Positions 59,141 to 64,000 of a DNA stretch of 64,000 nt are shown piece by piece. How positions within the stretch are numbered: the stretch's first letter is position 1; every line of letters starts with the position of its first letter. The DNA is taken from NCBI RefSeq assembly GCF_008086615.1, contig NZ_RXYB01000014.1, positions 1-64,000 of the forward strand. The letters are read 5' to 3'. The stretch comes from Acetobacterium tundrae. Its GTDB lineage: Bacteria > Bacillota > Clostridia > Eubacteriales > Eubacteriaceae. Both the position numbers and the translations under genes were made by a program. The notes under the pieces were generated by a model, which was not told the DNA's origin, did no database searches, and worked only from the letters and a program-made list of their open reading frames with translations.

Positions 59141-59165
59141 TCGTTTATTTATAAATGTTCAATTA

Positions 59166-60929
59166 TTACTTTTTCTTTCGCCAAAACGCAACATCTTTGC
59201 CATCTAATTTCAATTCAACTAACTCATATCCCGCTTTTTTTCGTTCTTCAATCGTTTCCTGAAAAGTCCGTCGCTGTTCATCATTCATATTTGCCAGGAG
59301 TTTTTTTTTGTCCTCTTCTGAACTTTTATAAACTTTTCCCACAACCGGCTCTGTTACCTCTTCAATCTCCTTGAAGGGGATAGCCATTTCCTCATCATGG
59401 GTTGGAACTAATAAGCTTTCCGTTTCCTTGTTGCTTTCTTTAATGGACTGCTTTCGTCGCTGAGCTTTGCGTTTTTCATCCTCGATATTGAGCCGTTGCC
59501 AAACACTGAGCATTTCAACTTCAGAAAATTCTTCTTCCTCTGCGCCTTTACTCATAACAATACTTTGGTCTTCATTTTTTTCACTGCGTAATAAAAATGG
59601 TTGATCCAATTCGGTCAGCTTAAAACTCTCAACAATTCTTAAATCTGATCCCGGTACTGATTGCGGTGAAGTTAATGGATCATGGAGTGATTGAGCCGTC
59701 CGGTTTAATTCCATTTCCCGCATTTGAAGTTCTAGTCGTTCTTTTTCAACAGCTAGTTTTTCTTCGTAATACTTCTTTGTGAAAAATCCAGCATCTTCGC
59801 TGTTGAGAATCTCTTCCATATCAGCTGCTTCTAATTCATTATCATCTTTACCTGAAACGTAAGTGCCGACTTCTTGTATATTACTGATTACCTTTGTGCT
59901 GCCATCATCAATAACATCCATGATTCGTGTTTCCTGAGTCATTTCGTCATTCACAATAATTTCTTCGGTTTCAGTTCCAATCTCTGACTCAATTTCACTT
60001 AAGTTGGCTGGAACAATACCTGTTTCATAATCACCAACGGGAAGAACCATCGTTTCATCTGGACTGGCAATCGCTTCATTTGGCAGGACCATCGTTTGAT
60101 CCGCACTGGCAATCGCTTGATTTGGCAAGACCATCGTTTGATCCGCACTGGCAATCGCTTCATTTGGCAGGACCATCGTTTCATTTTCATCACGATCCCC
60201 GTGAATAGCACCAGTCGCTGCCATATCCCGGTAAAAATCTTCAATATCCGTATCCTCTTGACTATCATGCAGGGTAACGCCTTCAATATCTTTTTCGTCA
60301 TCGCCGAATATTCCTTCATCGTCAGCATTTTCCATGCTCTCATCGTGAATGAAGGATACCTTTTTATTCATAACATACTGAATAAAGCCTAACAGCCCTA
60401 GCAATGCTACAATTGTTCCAGCACTGACACCTGCAGCTGTTCCATAAAGACTCATGACCATCGGCACATAGGGTACTGGTAAAGGCAGATTAATTCCTAA
60501 AAACCACAATAGCGTATTTGGTTGGATTAATGAATAGATTGGACTTATTCCCTGCGTAATCTGCTGACCAAAAGCTGTTGGTAAAAGATCTATCACACCT
60601 TGAGAAACCGGCATATGTCCGCCATTAATAAAAATGACCACAAAATTAGCGGTTACGCCCATCGCCATAAGGATGACCCAAAAATCGTCTAAATTAAAGA
60701 CAAGCATCACTAGAATCAGTATATAACTCGCAAAATTTACAATTTCCAGATACGGTTCAATGACTGGAATTCCACCCGTGTAGATATAAAACCGTAGAGC
60801 AATTTGTAACACCAACCCTAAAATTCCTACCGGTAATAAAGAAATTTTTCTTACCTTAAAACCATGGAGACTTCCTCTTCGTATTTTTCCAATTAAAAAG
60901 CCTAAGATAATTGCAATAAGTATTAACAT
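59166..60929 (-). CDS. DUF5317 membrane protein with long cytosolic tail and TMVLP repeats
   Basis: A 587-residue protein. Residues 1-190 hold about six hydrophobic segments of the DUF5317 type. The rest is a highly acidic, probably cytosolic tail. Four TMVLP motifs occur near residues 240-290 with a 14-residue period (unit MVLPNEAIASADQT), followed by other Thr-containing acidic patches (QETRIMDV, GSTKVISN). A charged helical region (about 380-430) may form a coiled coil, and the C-terminus is basic. Function is unknown; the repeats look like phospho-threonine peptide sites. Confidence 0.75.
   Translation of the reverse strand: MLILIAIILGFLIGKIRRGSLHGFKVRKISLLPVGILGLVLQIALRFYIYTGGIPVIEPYLEIVNFASYILILVMLVFNLDDFWVILMAMGVTANFVVIFINGGHMPVSQGVIDLLPTAFGQQITQGISPIYSLIQPNTLLWFLGINLPLPVPYVPMVMSLYGTAAGVSAGTIVALLGLLGFIQYVMNKKVSFIHDESMENADDEGIFGDDEKDIEGVTLHDSQEDTDIEDFYRDMAATGAIHGDRDENETMVLPNEAIASADQTMVLPNQAIASADQTMVLPNEAIASPDETMVLPVGDYETGIVPANLSEIESEIGTETEEIIVNDEMTQETRIMDVIDDGSTKVISNIQEVGTYVSGKDDNELEAADMEEILNSEDAGFFTKKYYEEKLAVEKERLELQMREMELNRTAQSLHDPLTSPQSVPGSDLRIVESFKLTELDQPFLLRSEKNEDQSIVMSKGAEEEEFSEVEMLSVWQRLNIEDEKRKAQRRKQSIKESNKETESLLVPTHDEEMAIPFKEIEEVTEPVVGKVYKSSEEDKKKLLANMNDEQRRTFQETIEERKKAGYELVELKLDGKDVAFWRKKK
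60077..60190 (-). repeat. 42-bp tandem repeats encoding the TMVLP units
   Basis: A 42-base unit is repeated almost without change about two and a half times within this stretch, with a more diverged copy beside it. Each unit encodes 14 residues. The low divergence suggests recent expansion by slippage or unequal crossover. Confidence 0.8.
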
Positions 60930-61038
60930 ATTTGTTTCAACCCCACTATTTATTCATAATTCTTTCTATTATATTATTAGGTATACTTCATCTGCTTTTT
61001 TTAATGAAATAAACAAACCCTGTTATACGCATAGGTCT

Positions 61039-61067
61039 ATTTTAAAGCAAAAGAAAAGTTCTGTCAA
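61039..61067 (-). promoter_or_regulatory. Promoter of the DUF5317 gene
   Basis: TTGACA (61062-61067), 17-base spacer, TAAAAT (61039-61044), giving a leader of about 100 bases. Confidence 0.75.
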
Positions 61068-61117
61068 AACTTTATGCCCAAATTCGAAAATAATTTTCTA
61101 TTTTTAAATTAACATCA

Positions 61118-61155
61118 TCAAAAGCACCCCTTAAAACAACTTTTCAAGGGGTGCC
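61118..61155 (-). terminator. hpf terminator
   Basis: AGCACCCCTT pairs with AAGGGGTGC, extended by A/T pairs, and the minus strand ends in GCTTTTG. Confidence 0.85.
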
Positions 61156-61189
61156 CATCATTAATTTCAATTTTTTTCTTAAGAAAGCT

Positions 61190-61723
61190 TTAGAAAGTGG
61201 GCTCGATTAAACCGTAATTCCCATCTTTACGCATATAAACCACATTAACATCATCAGTATCTCCATTTAGAAATACAAAAAAGTCATGACCAATCAGCTC
61301 CATCTGTAATGTGGCTTCATCCACACTCATTGGTTTAACTGCAAATTTTTTCGTTCGCACAACTTTTGCTTGAAATACATCCTCTTCTTCAAGGGATTCA
61401 ATTTCTTCAAAATTAAGTTTTACCGCTTCATCCTGATTTCGTTTTTGTAATTTTGTTTTATGTTTTCTGAGTTGACCTTCCAGTTTATTAACAGCATTCT
61501 CTATGGAAGTGACCATATCCTCGGATCTTTCTTCCGCTCTCAAAATTGTTTTCCCAACCGGAATCGTAACCTCTAACATTTGATAATTTTTTTCCTTGCT
61601 AAATGTTGCATACACTTCCGTCTCTTGTCCAAAGTAACGATCAAATTTTTCGAATTTTTTCTTTAATGTTTCTTTTAAACCTTCTGATACATGCATATTT
61701 TTCCCGTAAATTGTAAATCTCAT
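61190..61723 (-). CDS. hpf: Long-form ribosome hibernation promoting factor
   Basis: Pairs ribosomes into inactive 100S dimers in slow growth. The 177-residue protein has the N-terminal RaiA-type domain (MRFTIYGKNMHVSEGLKE to about residue 100) and the C-terminal dimerisation domain of the long form (VVRTKKFAVKPMSVDEATLQMELIGHDFFVFLN). The start at 61723 follows AAAGGAG. A structured RNA fitting the raiA class lies upstream on the same strand. Confidence 0.96.
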   Translation of the reverse strand: MRFTIYGKNMHVSEGLKETLKKKFEKFDRYFGQETEVYATFSKEKNYQMLEVTIPVGKTILRAEERSEDMVTSIENAVNKLEGQLRKHKTKLQKRNQDEAVKLNFEEIESLEEEDVFQAKVVRTKKFAVKPMSVDEATLQMELIGHDFFVFLNGDTDDVNVVYMRKDGNYGLIEPTF

Positions 61724-61798
61724 AACGACAACTCCTTTCAAAAGGTCAATCTCATTCGTTTATACGACACCATATCGTGGTATACGAATTCTATTCTT

Positions 61799-61828
61799 AT
61801 TATACCTAATTATATCCCCTTTAGTCAA
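61799..61828 (-). promoter_or_regulatory. hpf promoter
   Basis: TTGACT (61823-61828), 18-base spacer, TATAAT (61799-61804). The predicted start leaves a leader of about 70 bases, so hpf can be transcribed without the upstream RNA. Confidence 0.75.
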
Positions 61829-61887
61829 AATCATTTGTGTCAAATTCTTGTCACAAAATATCATCAAAGAATACGCTTTCATTCATT

Positions 61888-62103
61888 TAACAAAAAGATC
61901 TTGTCTCAGTTGACCTGGTCTTTTCCCCCACACTCGCCAGCAGGAAGTTTAGCTCAGTGTTAGCATCACAACTCCTCCTCTCGGCATTCGCCGGCTGGAC
62001 TTACTTCTAAGATGCACCATGATCAACAATTCGCTATTGAATTGTCTTACGTGGATCGCTTCGCCTGCATCTGGCTTCGACTTTCAACCACAAACCTGAG
62101 ACT
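61888..62103 (-). ncRNA. Probable raiA RNA, structured non-coding RNA upstream of hpf
   Basis: About 215 bases of conserved-looking, highly structured sequence. The ends pair as GTCTCAG (minus, 62102-62096) with CTGAGAC (61909-61903). Inside are GCCAG/CTGGC (62075-62071 with 61940-61936), GATGCA/TGCATC (62071-62066 with 62016-62011), a 7-bp hairpin ACAATTC/GAATTGT (62026-62045), and CGGC-GAAT-GCCG (61982-61993). No long open frame fits. A consensus promoter starts transcription exactly at the closing helix, and a T-run follows the 3' arm. Position before hpf/raiA and size match the raiA class; I recognise it by context and structure, not by an alignment. Confidence 0.8.
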
Positions 62104-62109
62104 TCATAT

Positions 62110-62139
62110 ATTATAAGATTAGATTCGCGAAAATGTCAA
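62110..62139 (-). promoter_or_regulatory. Consensus promoter of the raiA RNA
   Basis: TTGACA (62134-62139) and TATAAT (62110-62115) match consensus at all twelve positions with an 18-base spacer. The expected first base is about 62103, next to the RNA's closing helix. Strong transcription is likely. Confidence 0.88.
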
Positions 62140-62271
62140 GTGAAATCCATACCGTAGTAAAATACCGTTCGATTGCATTGCAGCTATCAAACGATCCATA
62201 ACCTGAAGAACCGCCGATCCTTGGTAATTTGCCACTCATGATCTCTAAAACCTGCGATAATCTTAAATTTA

Positions 62272-62280
62272 TGTTATAAT
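62272..62280 (+). promoter_or_regulatory. Extended -10 promoter of cls
   Basis: TGT followed by TATAAT (62275-62280), 30 bases before the cls start. No clear -35. Confidence 0.5.
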
Positions 62281-62310
62281 GTTAACCATTATATTTGAGG
62301 AGGTTTCCTG

Positions 62311-63774
62311 ATGTCTTTTGGTTTATCAGTAATCATTTATTTGCCTATTTTTGTTATTAATATTTCACTAACCTTTACCATTATCTTTTTAGAACGAAAG
62401 AATCCACAAAGCACCTATGCGTGGCTACTATTTTTATGGATGTTTCCGATTATCGGATTCCTTTTCTACCTATTTTTTTCACAGAATCTGACTAAGCGAA
62501 AAATTTTCAGGTATAATACCCCTGAAAACATTCGATATCATCATTTGCTGCGGCAACAGCATGATTTACTTTCAGAAATTATTTCTATTAATCCTGAAAG
62601 TCCTATTGAAAAGTATCAACATTCCATTGAGTTTCATTTACGTGTCAGTCAGTCACTCTACACAAACAATAATGATGTTGAGATTTTTACCGATGGGCAC
62701 AAAAAATTCGAGGCGTTATTTAATGCCATGGAATTAGCCACTTGCTCCATCCATGTCGAATATTATATTATTAAAAACGACTCCCTTGCTCTGAGAATGA
62801 TCGAAATTCTGACGCGTAAAGCATTGGAAGGCGTCGAAGTCCGACTTCTTTTTGATGCGATGGGCGGCCGATATCTCCCTCATTCAATCATTGAAGCTTT
62901 TAAATCTGCCGGCGGACAAATCGGGGCATTTTTTCCGTCGCTATTTAAAATGCTCAATCTGCAAATCAATTATCGTGATCATCGAAAAATTGTGGTCATT
63001 GATGGGAACACCGGTTTCGTCGGTGGTTTCAATGTCGGGAATGAATATTTGGGCCTTAACTCCAAAATGGGATATTGGCGGGATACCCATCTGAAAATAA
63101 CCGGCTCTGCCGCCTACGAACTGCAACTTCGTTTTCTTTTGGATTGGCGCGCAAGCTCCTGTGAAGAATTGCTCATTGACGATGAAAAGCTCAGTGCCTA
63201 TTTTCCTCAGATCGCCCCAAAATCTGGCGTCGGAATCCAGATTGTATCCAGTGGACCTGATAAAGTCAACCAGCAGATCAAACAAGGTTTTTTAAGAATG
63301 ATCACTAATGCCGAAAGCTATATTCTCATCCAGTCCCCCTATTTTGTACCAGATGAAAGTATTCTCGAGGCCTTGAAAATAGCTTTATTGTCAGGCATTG
63401 ATGTGCGCATTATGATTCCCAACAAACCTGACCATATCTTTATTTATTGGGCAACCCTCGCCTATGTAGGTGAACTGATTGAATATGGAGCTAAAGTTTT
63501 CATTTATGAAAACGGATTTTTACATGCCAAAACCATTGTCGTGGATGACGCTGTCTGTTCTGTCGGTTCCTGTAATTTTGATATTCGCAGTTTCAGGCTC
63601 AACTTTGAAACCAATGCTTTTATTTATGACCGGAAAGTCGCGACTCAACTAAAAAACATTTTTGTTAATGATATTAAACAATGTACCTATTATGACAAAG
63701 AACTTTATCACCACCGCAGCAGAACCATAAAAATAAAGGAGTCTATTTCACGATTATTTTCACCGCTGCTCTGA
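62311..63774 (+). CDS. cls: Cardiolipin synthase
   Basis: Phospholipase D-type enzyme joining two phosphatidylglycerols into cardiolipin; 487 residues. Two N-terminal membrane helices (about 5-25 and 38-58) are followed by two HKD motifs: HRKIVVIDGNTGFVGGFN and HAKTIVVDDAVCSVGSCN. GGAGG precedes the ATG. It is a single gene, divergent from the raiA RNA. Confidence 0.95.
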   Translation: MSFGLSVIIYLPIFVINISLTFTIIFLERKNPQSTYAWLLFLWMFPIIGFLFYLFFSQNLTKRKIFRYNTPENIRYHHLLRQQHDLLSEIISINPESPIEKYQHSIEFHLRVSQSLYTNNNDVEIFTDGHKKFEALFNAMELATCSIHVEYYIIKNDSLALRMIEILTRKALEGVEVRLLFDAMGGRYLPHSIIEAFKSAGGQIGAFFPSLFKMLNLQINYRDHRKIVVIDGNTGFVGGFNVGNEYLGLNSKMGYWRDTHLKITGSAAYELQLRFLLDWRASSCEELLIDDEKLSAYFPQIAPKSGVGIQIVSSGPDKVNQQIKQGFLRMITNAESYILIQSPYFVPDESILEALKIALLSGIDVRIMIPNKPDHIFIYWATLAYVGELIEYGAKVFIYENGFLHAKTIVVDDAVCSVGSCNFDIRSFRLNFETNAFIYDRKVATQLKNIFVNDIKQCTYYDKELYHHRSRTIKIKESISRLFSPLL

Positions 63775-63903
63775 TCTTAGCAGCCAGCACTCTGTATTGC
63801 CTTCTAAGCTATCAGTAAGGCTTCGCACTTCTTCAACTTAAAATATTGGTAAGCGCCTGCATTCAGAAATAAAGCCACTTCACAATTCACCTCTAATCAA
63901 TAT

Positions 63904-63975
63904 AAGGCCAGTTATTTATCTAATTGTATGCAAGTAGTAATGACCTACATACAACCAGAATGAATAACTGACCTT
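63904..63975. repeat. Imperfect long hairpin downstream of cls
   Basis: AAGGCCAGTTATTTAT (63904-63919) pairs with ATGAATAACTGACCTT (63960-63975) with one mismatch and one G-T pair. TTGTATG (63924-63930) pairs with CATACAA (63948-63954) inside. No good T-run follows, so it may be a repeat element rather than a terminator. No gene is seen from 63775 to the window end. Confidence 0.5.
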
Positions 63976-64000
63976 GAATTTTGTGTGCCGTTAGGATCTA

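Noticed and set aside
59999-60343. 114-codon frame within the DUF5317 gene containing RWSCQMKRLP repeats
   Set aside because: The repeats come from the same 42-bp DNA repeats read in another frame; no independent gene signals.
61888-62103. Cobalamin, c-di-AMP or lysine riboswitch, or 6S RNA
   Set aside because: The hallmark core sequences of those classes were not found, while position before hpf and closing-helix structure fit raiA.

Overview
The window looks like a chromosomal core segment from a low-GC anaerobic Gram-positive bacterium of the Clostridia. An Acetobacterium/Eubacteriaceae-type acetogen is my inference from gene style, S-box leaders, the corrinoid methionine synthase without a reactivation domain, the Hrb-type flavoprotein, the clostridial gene orders and the raiA RNA. 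I see no tRNA, rRNA, CRISPR array, prophage or insertion sequence. Most DNA is coding and most genes belong to recognisable families.

Region by region. (1) 1-4.9 kb, minus: uvrC, hprK, a PHP-domain phosphoesterase, prfA. (2) 5.0-5.8 kb, plus: a small unknown gene and a cold-shock protein with a long leader containing a terminator-like hairpin. (3) 5.8-8.5 kb, minus: feoA, feoB and a 55-aa FeoB-associated Cys-rich protein behind one promoter with an overlapping operator-like palindrome. (4) 8.6-17.9 kb, minus: ftsE, ftsX, an M23 hydrolase, an S41 protease, uvrB (with an SOS box) and uvrA. (5) 18-21.6 kb: a tandem duplication of a second type of M23 hydrolase gene. (6) 21.6-24.2 kb: metK under a SAM-I riboswitch, and a proline peptidase. 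(7) 24.4-28.8 kb, plus: a TtcA-like protein and a two-component system with a lipoprotein. (8) 28.9-35.2 kb, minus: dnaE, pfkA, pyk. (9) 35.2-41.2 kb, plus: a glycerol regulon (glpK, glpP, GlpA-like and GlpB-like oxidoreductases, DUF1667 protein) with two leader terminators that share a motif. (10) 41.4-45.2 kb, plus: a cell-surface acyl-transfer locus (SGNH, lipoprotein, MBOAT, DHHW). (11) 45.4-49.2 kb: a DUF1611 protein, a rubredoxin-flavin reductase and adenine deaminase. (12) 49.3-55.3 kb, minus: a sulfur/methionine island. It holds a short MetH behind a second, almost identical SAM-I riboswitch, a CymR-like Rrf2 regulator, YezD, and the three-gene set DUF39 / NIL-ferredoxin / UPF0280 tied to homocysteine synthesis from sulfide in methanogens. 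(13) 55.3-62.1 kb, minus: prfB (with a programmed +1 frameshift), secA, a DUF5317 protein with a repeated TMVLP motif, hpf, and upstream of hpf a structured non-coding RNA that fits the raiA class and has its own consensus promoter. (14) 62.3-63.8 kb, plus: cardiolipin synthase.

The strongest candidates for follow-up are the raiA RNA with its own promoter, the bacterial homocysteine-assembly operon beside two S-box units, the paired GlpP-type leaders, and a pair of roughly 97-nt structured intergenic hairpins that share a core. Several starts were moved from the longest open frame to an internal codon on ribosome-binding-site evidence. Two genes too short for a 60-codon cutoff (FeoB-associated protein, YezD) and the 5' part of prfB were read directly from the DNA.
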